64,000 nt of DNA, from NCBI GenBank assembly GCA_965232575.1, contig CBDDPZ010000007.1, positions 124,001-188,000 on the forward strand. The letters run 5' to 3'. The notes beneath the pieces were generated by a model. That model was not told the DNA's origin. It saw only the letters and a list, made by a program, of their open reading frames with translations, and ran no database searches. A program made the translations under genes and the position numbers. This document shows, in pieces, positions 15,183 through 23,071 of this stretch. How positions within the stretch are numbered: position 1 is the first letter of the stretch; every line of letters begins with the position of its first letter. This DNA comes from Bin5 sp965232575 (GTDB lineage Bacteria; Chloroflexota; Anaerolineae; Caldilineales; Caldilineaceae).

Positions 15183-16007
15183 ATGAATCCGCTCATCGAA
15201 CTGAAAGGCGTGGCCTTCGGCTACGGCTCGTTCAATGTCCTGGACGAGATCGACCTGCATCTGCATCCCGGCCAGTTCGTTGGCCTGGTGGGGCCGAGCG
15301 GCGCCGGCAAGACTTCCCTGTTGAAGCTCATACTGGCCCTCCTCACGCCAGGAGAAGGAGAGATCCAGCGCGTGCGTTCGGACCTGCGTATCACCTATGT
15401 ACCGCAGATCGAGTCCGTCGACTGGAGTTTCCCTGTCACAGCCGAGGAAGTGGTGTTGATGGGCCTCGACCACCGCCGGAACATCTGGCCCTGGCCCCGC
15501 TCCCGCGAGCGCAAACGGGCGCGCGAAATCCTGGACCGCTTGGAGATCGGCCATCTGGCGGAGCGCCATATTCGCGATCTGTCCGGCGGACAGCAGCAAC
15601 GCGTTTTCCTGGCCCGGGCGCTTGTCGCAGATCCGGAAGTTCTTGTGCTCGATGAGCCCACCACCGGCGTGGATGTCCGCAGCGCCGAAAATATCTTCCA
15701 CTGGCTCACCGTGCTTAACAAAGAGGAAATGACGATCCTGCTGACAACCCACGACCTCAACATGGCCGCCGCCCATGTGCCCTGGGTCGTCTGCCTCAAC
15801 CGCCGCATCGTAGCCCAGGGACCGCCGCGAGAGATCTTTACCGAAGAGATTCTGGGCAATGCTTACAAAGGAGACTTTATCGTCATCCGCCAGGACGATC
15901 TGATCTTCGTGCAACAGAGGCCCCATCCACACGGATTGAATGAAGTGCTGCCGGACCCCGTGGAAGGGGGCCTGCCCAATCACGACAGCCTGGAAAAAAC
16001 TGTTTAG
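15183..16007 (+). CDS. znuC: Metal ABC transporter ATP-binding protein
   Basis: The protein has 274 residues with all ABC motifs: Walker A GPSGAGKTSLLK, Q-loop YVPQIESVDWSFP, signature LSGGQQQRVFLARAL, Walker B VLVLDEPTTGVD, and H-loop LLTTHDLN. The VDWSFP sequence after the Q-loop is typical of zinc/manganese importers of the ZnuC/MntB group. A ribosome site AAAAGGAAG precedes the start. It would sit on the inner face of the membrane with the ZnuB permease encoded 32 bases downstream. Confidence 0.93.
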   Translation: MNPLIELKGVAFGYGSFNVLDEIDLHLHPGQFVGLVGPSGAGKTSLLKLILALLTPGEGEIQRVRSDLRITYVPQIESVDWSFPVTAEEVVLMGLDHRRNIWPWPRSRERKRAREILDRLEIGHLAERHIRDLSGGQQQRVFLARALVADPEVLVLDEPTTGVDVRSAENIFHWLTVLNKEEMTILLTTHDLNMAAAHVPWVVCLNRRIVAQGPPREIFTEEILGNAYKGDFIVIRQDDLIFVQQRPHPHGLNEVLPDPVEGGLPNHDSLEKTV

Positions 16008-16039
16008 CCCAATATCGCCCCAAAGGAGTCCTGACCGCT

Positions 16040-16894
16040 ATGGACGTTCTTCTTGCCCCGTTTCAATATGAGTTCTTCCGCAACGGCACAATTGCCGCCG
16101 TCCTCGTCGGTGGCCTTTGCGCCCTGATCGGCGTCTACATCGTCCTGCGCGGCATGAGTTTCATCGGCCACGGCCTCTCCCACGCCGTCTTCGGCGGGGC
16201 GGTCGTCGCCTTTATTCTCCAGTTCAACTTCTACGTCGGGGCCGTCTCTTGGGGTTTTATCGCCGCCCTGCTCATCAACCAGACCGTTCGCAAAACGACG
16301 ATTAGCGCCGATGCCGCCATCGGCGTGGTGACAACCGCTAGTTTCGCGCTGGGGGTCGCCCTCATCTCACGCTACCGCCGCTTCTCCCAGTCGTTCGACG
16401 CGGCCCTCTTCGGCAATGTCCTGGGCGTTACCACCACCGATATTGCCGTGATCGTCTTCGTTACCTTGGCCGCGACGTTCATGATCTTTTTCTTCTACAA
16501 ACAGCTGCTCTTCACTACATTCAATTCCGAGGTCGCACAGGTCTACGGGGTTCCCGTCGTCTGGATCGAGACCTGGTTTGCCCTGATCCTGGCGGCTGTG
16601 ATCATCGCCGCAGTCCAGATCATGGGCGTAACCATGATCGGGGCCGCCCTCGTCGTCCCACCGATCACCGTGCGGCTGTTGACCGACAGCTTTCATCGCC
16701 TCATTATCTATTCAACGGTATTGGGCGCGGTGACCGGATTGATCGGAATGTATCTCAGCTTCTACGTGGATGTGTCCAGCGGGGCGTCGATTGTGCTGCT
16801 GCAATCGATACTTTTCTGCATGGCTCTCTTCTACGTGGCCAAAATACGCAACAGACGCCGCCTTGTCGAGACGCCCGTCTACGGCCCGACTTGA
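16040..16894 (+). CDS. znuB: Metal ABC transporter permease
   Basis: The 284-residue protein has about eight hydrophobic segments. It begins LLAPFQYEFFRNGTIAAVLVG and holds GMSFIGHGLSHAVFGG and IMGVTMIGAALVVPPITVRL, which are signatures of the ABC-3 (ZnuB/MntC) permease family. It follows znuC by 32 bases with AAAGGAG upstream of the start. It forms the membrane channel of the zinc (or manganese) importer supplied by the two lipoproteins upstream. It is intact. Confidence 0.93.
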   Translation: MDVLLAPFQYEFFRNGTIAAVLVGGLCALIGVYIVLRGMSFIGHGLSHAVFGGAVVAFILQFNFYVGAVSWGFIAALLINQTVRKTTISADAAIGVVTTASFALGVALISRYRRFSQSFDAALFGNVLGVTTTDIAVIVFVTLAATFMIFFFYKQLLFTTFNSEVAQVYGVPVVWIETWFALILAAVIIAAVQIMGVTMIGAALVVPPITVRLLTDSFHRLIIYSTVLGAVTGLIGMYLSFYVDVSSGASIVLLQSILFCMALFYVAKIRNRRRLVETPVYGPT

Positions 16895-16990
16895 AGGAGA
16901 GAGCGCAAATCGGAGATGATACTTGGAGACCCTGCGCACGAGTCCTAGCCTCATGCAATAATCAGGTCGCTGACAGTGAGGGCGCGTTCC

Positions 16991-17770
16991 TCACTGCTCA
17001 CCCTCCATCTCCACAGACGCCAGTTCGTATTCCTCAGCCAAACCGCTGTCTTCATACCCAGGCATAGTCTGGCCCAGACGGAACAGCGCCATCGCCGCCG
17101 CGGCCTGTTCGGCCTCCTGCTTGCTCTGCCCCTGACCGACGCCGTAGGGCTGCTTGCCGATCGTCACCTGCCGCGTGAAAAGCCGGGCATGGTCCGGCCC
17201 TTCGGTATGCACCGTCCTGTAGCGAGGGGTCTGACCCATCGCCGCCTGCACCCATTCCTGCAAGCGGCTCTTGGGATCCTTGGTCAGTGCATGCTGCGCC
17301 ACGCGCCCGATCTCTTCGATCAGGCACGGTTCGAGAAACTCGCGCAGCACCGCGAGTCCCTGATCAAGATAAAGGGCGCCGATAAAGGCCTCATACGTAT
17401 CGCACAGCGTCGTGTGACGCCCGCGGCCTCCGCTTTCCTCCTCGCCCCGCCCCAGTAGCAGATAGTCGCCTAGTCCCAACTCCTTGGCGAAGCGGGATAA
17501 CGTTTCCCGCTTGACCAGCGCCGACCGCAGATTGGTCAGCTCGCCTTCCCGCCGCTCCGGGTAGCGCCTGAACAGCAACTCGCTTACAACGAAACTCAGC
17601 ACCGCGTCGCCCAGAAATTCAAGGCGCTGATTGTCCTGCAATGCGCTGTCTTCATCGGCTTCGTGTAGATAGCTGCGATGAACGAACGCCCGCTGTAACA
17701 GGGCGCGATCATTGAAGCGGACGCCCACCGCTTTCTCCAGTTCGTTCAGCGTTTGGAGCCCGCTCTCCAT
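16991..17770 (-). CDS. rnc: Ribonuclease III
   Basis: The protein has 259 residues. The RNase III signature reads NQRLEFLGDAVLSFVVSELL, with catalytic Glu and Asp, and the second acidic pair is in LCDTYEAFIGALYLDQG. The C-terminal double-stranded-RNA-binding domain starts at KDPKSRLQEWVQ and ends QSKQEAEQAAAAMALFRL. It cuts double-stranded RNA in rRNA and mRNA processing as a dimer. It is transcribed leftwards, convergent to znuB; the threonine-synthase-like gene ends 30 bases upstream of its start, so the two may share a transcript. About 25 extra residues after the dsRBD are acidic and unremarkable. Confidence 0.95.
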   Translation of the reverse strand: MESGLQTLNELEKAVGVRFNDRALLQRAFVHRSYLHEADEDSALQDNQRLEFLGDAVLSFVVSELLFRRYPERREGELTNLRSALVKRETLSRFAKELGLGDYLLLGRGEEESGGRGRHTTLCDTYEAFIGALYLDQGLAVLREFLEPCLIEEIGRVAQHALTKDPKSRLQEWVQAAMGQTPRYRTVHTEGPDHARLFTRQVTIGKQPYGVGQGQSKQEAEQAAAAMALFRLGQTMPGYEDSGLAEEYELASVEMEGEQ

Positions 17771-17800
17771 GCCAGATTTTTCCTCAGCACAGAAAAAACA

Positions 17801-18964
17801 TTAAACTGCTGGCAGCCGTTTGAGACCCAGACCGGTAAGATTGACAACAACGGAGTCCGAAGGATTCAACCGGGGAGCCAGTTTCGTGAGCGCGGCCGCT
17901 ACTGTAGCGCTGGTCGGCTCGACAAAAAGCCCGCGCTGCGCCAGACGTGCCTGCGCCTCCAGAATCTCCTCATCGTTGACCACAATCGCCGCGCCGCCCG
18001 ACTGCCGCAGCGCCCACAGGATCGAGCGGTTGCGCACCGGTCTCTCCACCGCGATGCCGTCGGCCAGTATGCTCGGCGCAACCTGGCGGCGCGGCACGAT
18101 CTCGCTGTGTCCTTCATGAAACGCGTCGCAGATCGGCGTGATCGGCTCGGCCTGCACCGCGACCATCCGCGGCAATCTGTCAATCACACCGCTGCGGTGC
18201 AGGTGCTGAAACCCCCGCCACGCGCCCAGAAATAGACCGCCATAGCCGACCGGGCTCACAAACCAGTCCGGTACCCTTCCGCCAAGCTGCTCCCAGATTT
18301 CCCAGGCGTTGGTCATGAAGCCCAGCAGGCAGGCCGGATGCCAAGCATGGGAAGCATACACTACATCAACGCCGGCCTCAGAGGCTTCAGCGGCCTCTGT
18401 CGCCGCCGTACGCGGCCCGCTGACCTCAACCAGTTCCGCCCCGTAAACCGCGATCTGCGCCTTCTTCGGCTGCGGCGCGTAAGCGGGCACAAAAATGCGG
18501 GCAAACAGTCCCGCCCTCGCCGCGTAGCAGGCAAGGCTGGCCCCCGCATTGCCGCTGGAGTCGTCCATGACCGTCCACACACCCTGGCCCACCAGCCAGT
18601 TCACGATCACGCTGACCCCCCGGTCCTTGTAGCTGCCTGAAGGCATCAGCCCTTCAAACTTCCAGTAGACCCGCTGGTCCCCCCAGCTGTCCTTGATCAA
18701 CGGCGTCCACCCCTCCCCCAGGGAATACAGCTCGCGCCCCGCCGCCACCACCGGCAGCATCGCCAGGTAGCGCCAGTGGCCCGGCTCTCGCTCATCTATC
18801 TGGTCCGGGTCAAAGGGAGGCAGGTCGCGATACTCCAAAGGTTCGCCGCTGAGAGGGCAACGCAGGGGAGCTTCTTCGGCAGCAATCTGAAAGCTGCTGC
18901 TGGGGCAGTAAGCGATCAACCGTCGGTTCCTTTCCGGGGGCGGTATGGAGAAGCTGCGCCCCAT
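17801..18964 (-). CDS. Threonine-synthase-like PLP-dependent enzyme
   Basis: The protein has 387 residues. GLMPSGSYKDRGVSVIVNWL holds the PLP-binding Lys, DDSSGNAGASLACYAARAG the Asn/Ser contacts, and SPVGYGGLFLGAWRG a phosphate-binding Gly loop. VVVNLTGLGLKR closes the fold II domain as in threonine synthases. The N-terminus has YCPSSSF and RCPLSGEPL, a weak version of the zinc-ribbon-like start of the long threonine synthases. The start codon is uncertain because no ribosome site is evident. It makes threonine from O-phosphohomoserine, or is a related beta-replacing enzyme; no other threonine gene is nearby. Confidence 0.82.
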   Translation of the reverse strand: MGRSFSIPPPERNRRLIAYCPSSSFQIAAEEAPLRCPLSGEPLEYRDLPPFDPDQIDEREPGHWRYLAMLPVVAAGRELYSLGEGWTPLIKDSWGDQRVYWKFEGLMPSGSYKDRGVSVIVNWLVGQGVWTVMDDSSGNAGASLACYAARAGLFARIFVPAYAPQPKKAQIAVYGAELVEVSGPRTAATEAAEASEAGVDVVYASHAWHPACLLGFMTNAWEIWEQLGGRVPDWFVSPVGYGGLFLGAWRGFQHLHRSGVIDRLPRMVAVQAEPITPICDAFHEGHSEIVPRRQVAPSILADGIAVERPVRNRSILWALRQSGGAAIVVNDEEILEAQARLAQRGLFVEPTSATVAAALTKLAPRLNPSDSVVVNLTGLGLKRLPAV

Positions 18965-19469
18965 TCAGGCAGGGACGCGTAAACCATTCTTCCATACTGT
19001 TGTAACCGAACTAAGTAGAATGGTCAAGTGGGAACGCGGCCAGGGGTGCAGTCCAGAACTGGTTGACCTTTCGAATGCCTCTGGCAGCAACCAGGCCAGG
19101 GGTCAGTCCACGATCCAATCTCACCCAGACCGGATGGCGGCGCTCACGCCTCACTTCTCTTCACTCACGCCTCGCCCTTGGGCCTTCGGCCCTCCCTTGT
19201 GCCTGCCCTGTGTCCCGGGTGTACGCCAGATTTGGGGGCGCCTCACTGAGATCGCGGGCGTCTCGCCCGCAGCCTGTGCAGTTGGACAGAGGCAGCCGGA
19301 AACTCGCCCCCATTTTGAATCGCACCCCTGTGTCCCTCCCAACTGCGGCCGAACGTCCGAATTGTGATAAAATCGGGCCGTTCCAATGACAATCCAGGGA
19401 CCGTGCTTCCCCCAAATATCCGGACCAGCCCCCGCCAAACGGCCAACCACCGAATAGAGAGTCCCGAAG
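18965..19469. other. Intergenic region with REP-like hairpin, no gene
   Basis: No convincing coding frame is present. Direct-repeat-like phrases occur (CCAGGGGTGCAGTCC and CCAGGGGTCAGTCC), and a CT-rich stretch at 19141-19180 resembles the pyrimidine arm of the hairpins at 15100 and 25139. A perfect GCGGGCG-TCT-CGCCCGC hairpin is at 19254-19270. I saw no good promoter for the gene at 19470. Confidence 0.5.
19254..19270. repeat. REP-like GC hairpin
   Basis: The 7-bp arms GCGGGCG and CGCCCGC flank TCT. Similar GCGGGCGAGACGCCCGC palindromes are common intergenic repeats in GC-rich bacterial genomes. No U-run follows, so it is not an obvious terminator. Confidence 0.55.
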
Positions 19470-20576
19470 ATGAAAATCAAGCGCATCTCCGCCTATCAGG
19501 TCGATCTTCCATTGCACGAAGGCCGCTACGCCTGGTCCGGCGGCAAATCGGTCTCCGTTTTCGACAGCACAATCGTCCAGGTCGAGACCGACAACGGCCT
19601 TGTCGGCCATGGCGAAGTCTGCCCCCTCGGCCCCTTCTATCTGCCCGCCTACGCCGCCGGCGTGCGCACCGGCCTGGCCGAACTGGCTCCCCACCTCATC
19701 GGCCTCGATCCGCGCCAGCTGGCCATCCTCAACGAACAGATGGACCGGGCGCTCAAGGGCCACCCCTATGTCAAATCCGGCATCGACATCGCCTGCTGGG
19801 ACATCCTCGGCCAGGCCGCCGGACAGCCTGTCTGTGTCCTCCTGGGCGGACGCTACGGCGACGACTTCATCCTCTACCGCGCCATCTCCCAGCGCCCCGC
19901 GGCCGAGATGGCGGACTCCGTCGCCGCCTATCGCGCCGAAGGCTACCGCCGTTTCCAGCTGAAGGTTGGCTCCGATGCCGACACCGACATCGAAAGGATC
20001 CACGCGGTGGCCGCCGTCCTGGGCTCCGGAGACGTGCTCATCGCCGACGCCAACACCGGCTGGCTCGTCCACGAGGCCGCCCGCGTCGTACGCGGCGTCG
20101 AGGATGTGGATGTCTATATCGAGCAACCCTGCCTCAGCTACGACGCCTGTCTCTCGATCCGCCGCCGCGCCTCGCACCCCTTTATCCTCGACGAAACCAT
20201 CGACGGCATCGATGCCCTTCTTTTAGCGCATCGCGACGACGCTATGGATGCCGTAAACATCAAGATCAGCAAATTCGGCGGCCTGACCAGGGCCCGGCAA
20301 GCGCGCGATCTTTGTGTCTCCCTCGGTATCGCCATGACCATCGAGGACAGCTGGGGCGGCGACATCACCACCGCCGCCATCGCCCATCTGGCCCACAGCA
20401 CGCCTCCCGAATTCCTCTTTACCGCCACCGATTTCAACAGCTATGTCACCGTCAGCACGGCCGAAGGCGCGCCCCAGCGCCGCAACGGCCGCATGGCAGC
20501 TTCCACCGCCCCCGGACTCGGCATCATCCCCCGCTGGCAGACCCTGGGCGAACCCGTGCTGTCGATCGACGCTTAG
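19470..20576 (+). CDS. Enolase-superfamily enzyme, resembles cis-3-hydroxyproline dehydratase
   Basis: The 368-residue mandelate racemase/muconate lactonizing family protein has YRRFQLKVGSDADTD with the catalytic Lys. The metal ligands are ADANTGW (Asp), IEQPCLSY (Glu) and LDETIDG (Asp). KISKFGGLTRARQARDL carries the second Lys on the opposite barrel face. The Lys/Lys arrangement is of the muconate-lactonizing type, and the overall sequence looks closest to cis-3-hydroxy-L-proline dehydratases and hydroxyproline-betaine epimerases as I remember them. Collagen- or betaine-derived hydroxyproline would be a plausible substrate. This is a family-level call and the substrate is inferred. It starts the plus-strand catabolic region. 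Confidence 0.8.
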   Translation: MKIKRISAYQVDLPLHEGRYAWSGGKSVSVFDSTIVQVETDNGLVGHGEVCPLGPFYLPAYAAGVRTGLAELAPHLIGLDPRQLAILNEQMDRALKGHPYVKSGIDIACWDILGQAAGQPVCVLLGGRYGDDFILYRAISQRPAAEMADSVAAYRAEGYRRFQLKVGSDADTDIERIHAVAAVLGSGDVLIADANTGWLVHEAARVVRGVEDVDVYIEQPCLSYDACLSIRRRASHPFILDETIDGIDALLLAHRDDAMDAVNIKISKFGGLTRARQARDLCVSLGIAMTIEDSWGGDITTAAIAHLAHSTPPEFLFTATDFNSYVTVSTAEGAPQRRNGRMAASTAPGLGIIPRWQTLGEPVLSIDA

Positions 20577-20680
20577 TTCTCTATAGTTAATTTGCAGCTG
20601 CCAAGTCACAATTCGCCGCGGCCCCAACTGTCCCCAAACCGAATGGCAAAGTCCAAGTGTGCATACAAACCCTCTCTGAT

Positions 20681-20710
20681 TTGTAATATCGCTACCAGAA
20701 AGCATATAAT
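20681..20710 (+). promoter_or_regulatory. Sigma-70-like promoter
   Basis: TTGTAA (20681-20686) and a perfect TATAAT (20705-20710) are 18 bases apart. They lie in the 326-base gap ahead of the large unknown gene at 20903 and could serve it and the ABC importer behind it. Confidence 0.45.
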
Positions 20711-20902
20711 TCGCCCCCAACGAATGGGCTGATCTCCCCTCTCATCGTCAGCGCAATACCTTCGCCCCTTTCGATCTGGGGCGCACTCAGCGAACCGGGT
20801 TCATCTCTTGCCCTTCCAACGGCAAGCTGGAATCCCTTTTGCTTTTGCTATCCGGGAAAATCACTGCGCCTCTGTCTGTCAGCAGCGAAGCCCGCTTTTC
20901 CT

Positions 20903-23026
20903 TTGACGACTCGAGCCAACGACCAGGACAAAGTACTGTTGTCAACCGAAACACGGAGCAATGGCGCTCATCAGTCCAATTCCGACACCGTTTCCTCCGC
21001 TTCGGACGCCCCCGCCGTCTCCGCGGAGTTGAGCGGCCGCTGCCAGCTGTTCTCATCCTTCTTTGAACAGCTGTACCTCGAGAAAGATGTCTACGCCTAC
21101 GAAGACAAAATCCTCGTGCGCTGGCCCCGAAAGCTTGAAGCGCCCGCCGATTACAATTTCCGTCTGCAACTGACCAACGGACGCATCTACGCCGAATCTG
21201 AAGGCAAGGAAGGCGACAACGGCGACCGCACACTGACTCAGGCAGTTTCAATTCCCGACGGCGAATACGAACTGGTCCTGATGCCGTCTCCCAGCGAGTA
21301 CTATATCCGCGGCGTTCGCGTCCAACGCAAAATCCCGCTGTCGGTCGTGCGGTCGGACTATCGGACCGCCCCGTATGGTGCCTATGTTGAACGCCAGGTC
21401 GAACTTCTGCGCCACGCCGTTACCGGGGACGATGGCCTCTATTCCGAGATCGCTAAGATGACCTTGGGATGGTGGAATCGGATCAACACAAGGAAACTCG
21501 GCGCCGCCGTCAACTCGGTCGCGGGTTACGAAGAGGATCACCTTGCCCGCCTGATCGCGCTCCTGGGCATGGTCAGCCGCTACAGCGAAAACGACGAATT
21601 TCCCACAGAAATCCGAGAAGCGCTCGACGACTGCATTGCCGGCTTTGCCTACCACCGGCAGGACTATACGGAGAAAACAGGCAAATCCGTCGGCGACACC
21701 GAAAGTCTGCTGCTCGCCGCCTGTGAGCTCCTGGCTGGGCAACGCTATCCGGACCGTCCGTTTCCGTACAGTCGGCAGACCGGGCAATGGCACCGCCAGC
21801 GCGCCGAAGAGACAGTTCTGCCTTGGCTCCAGCGCGCCGCCACCGCAGGTTTCGCCGACCCGTCAAGCCACAGCCTGGCCCAACTGCTTACCGCCCTCGC
21901 CCACCTTATCGATCTGGCCGATTCGCAAGAGATCTGGGATCTGGCCGCAGTTGTGATCGATAAAGTTCTGGTGACCCTGGCGTTGGACTCCTTCCAGGGT
22001 GTCTACGGCTCCGGCCAAATCGCGGCTGAAAGCGGAGGCGTCATCCCGAACGGACATGTGTCGCCGCTGGCCGGCGTTGCCCGCCTGATGTGGGGCATCG
22101 GCGCCTGGAACCGGCATCTGGCCGCGCCGGTCAGCCTCTGCTGTTGCCAGGGGTATCAACTGCCGCCCCTCATCGCCTCGCTGGCAACTGAACCAACCCC
22201 CGCCGCCATGTGGGCCAGCGAACGCCACGCCATTGGGGCAGCGTGTGAAGAGGATCGAAAAGCCGGCGAAGACCCTCTACCCCGGACGCTCCACAAAGCG
22301 ACCTACAGGACGCCCGACTATCTGCTCAGCAGCGCGCAGGACTTCCAACCCGGTCAGCCCAGCCGGGGCGGGCAGAGTTGGCAGGCCACCCTCGACGCGG
22401 ACGCGATCGTCTTCGTCAATCATCCCGGCGCGCATGACCTCGAGCAAAATGCCCACAGGGACGGTTACTGGCGCAGCGGGCTGCTGCCCCGCGTCGCCCA
22501 GCACCGCGATCTCCTGATCGCGCTCTACGCCCTGCCCGAGACGGATCCCTTTGGCTTCACCCGCGCCTATTTCCCCACCTTTGCCTTCGACGAGCATCAG
22601 GTGGGCAAAGAATGGGCTTTCGCCGCCAAGGGAGACGCCTACATCGCCCTCGGCTGCTCACAACCCATCGAGCTTGTCCAGGACGGTCCGGCCGCCTTCC
22701 GCGAACTGCGGGCAACCGGGCATAACGTTGCCTGGCTATGCCAGATGGGCCGCAAAGCCGACTATGGCTCCTTTGCCGAATTCCGCAAACGGGTCCTGGC
22801 TGCCCGTCTTACCTGTGACGAGCTTTCTGTATCATATCGCCAATTACAGGATGATACCGTAACTTTCGACTGGAGCGGACCGCTCTTGGTCAACGGCGAA
22901 GCGCAACCGCTGCACAACGCCAACCATTACGAAGGCCCCAACTGCGTGACAGACGGCTGGCCGGCTACACAAATGGTCGTCGTCCATGGTGACCAGGCTA
23001 TACAACTCGATTTTGCCGATGGTTAA
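20903..23026 (+). CDS. Large protein of unknown function upstream of a family-5 ABC importer
   Basis: The 707-residue frame has no close family that I recognise. It begins with TTG, and the next in-frame Met is far inside, so the true start is uncertain. Residues about 45-150 look like a beta-rich module (YAYEDKILVRWPRKLEAP; IPDGEYELVLMPSP). Residues about 165-400 are helical and Leu/Ala-rich with WW and GDTESLLLAACELLAGQ, reminiscent of an alpha/alpha barrel. The C-terminal third has beta-like segments (DADAIVFVNHPGAHDLEQNA; WAFAAKGDAYIALGCSQ). That order recalls polysaccharide-lyase or heparinase-like architectures, but no catalytic motif can be assigned. No signal peptide is seen. It precedes the substrate-binding protein gene by 45 bases on the same strand, so it probably acts on the imported compound. 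Confidence 0.7.
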   Translation: MTTRANDQDKVLLSTETRSNGAHQSNSDTVSSASDAPAVSAELSGRCQLFSSFFEQLYLEKDVYAYEDKILVRWPRKLEAPADYNFRLQLTNGRIYAESEGKEGDNGDRTLTQAVSIPDGEYELVLMPSPSEYYIRGVRVQRKIPLSVVRSDYRTAPYGAYVERQVELLRHAVTGDDGLYSEIAKMTLGWWNRINTRKLGAAVNSVAGYEEDHLARLIALLGMVSRYSENDEFPTEIREALDDCIAGFAYHRQDYTEKTGKSVGDTESLLLAACELLAGQRYPDRPFPYSRQTGQWHRQRAEETVLPWLQRAATAGFADPSSHSLAQLLTALAHLIDLADSQEIWDLAAVVIDKVLVTLALDSFQGVYGSGQIAAESGGVIPNGHVSPLAGVARLMWGIGAWNRHLAAPVSLCCCQGYQLPPLIASLATEPTPAAMWASERHAIGAACEEDRKAGEDPLPRTLHKATYRTPDYLLSSAQDFQPGQPSRGGQSWQATLDADAIVFVNHPGAHDLEQNAHRDGYWRSGLLPRVAQHRDLLIALYALPETDPFGFTRAYFPTFAFDEHQVGKEWAFAAKGDAYIALGCSQPIELVQDGPAAFRELRATGHNVAWLCQMGRKADYGSFAEFRKRVLAARLTCDELSVSYRQLQDDTVTFDWSGPLLVNGEAQPLHNANHYEGPNCVTDGWPATQMVVVHGDQAIQLDFADG

Positions 23027-23071
23027 ATCCATCATTTACACAATTTCACTGCTTCAACCCAGGAGGAAAGC

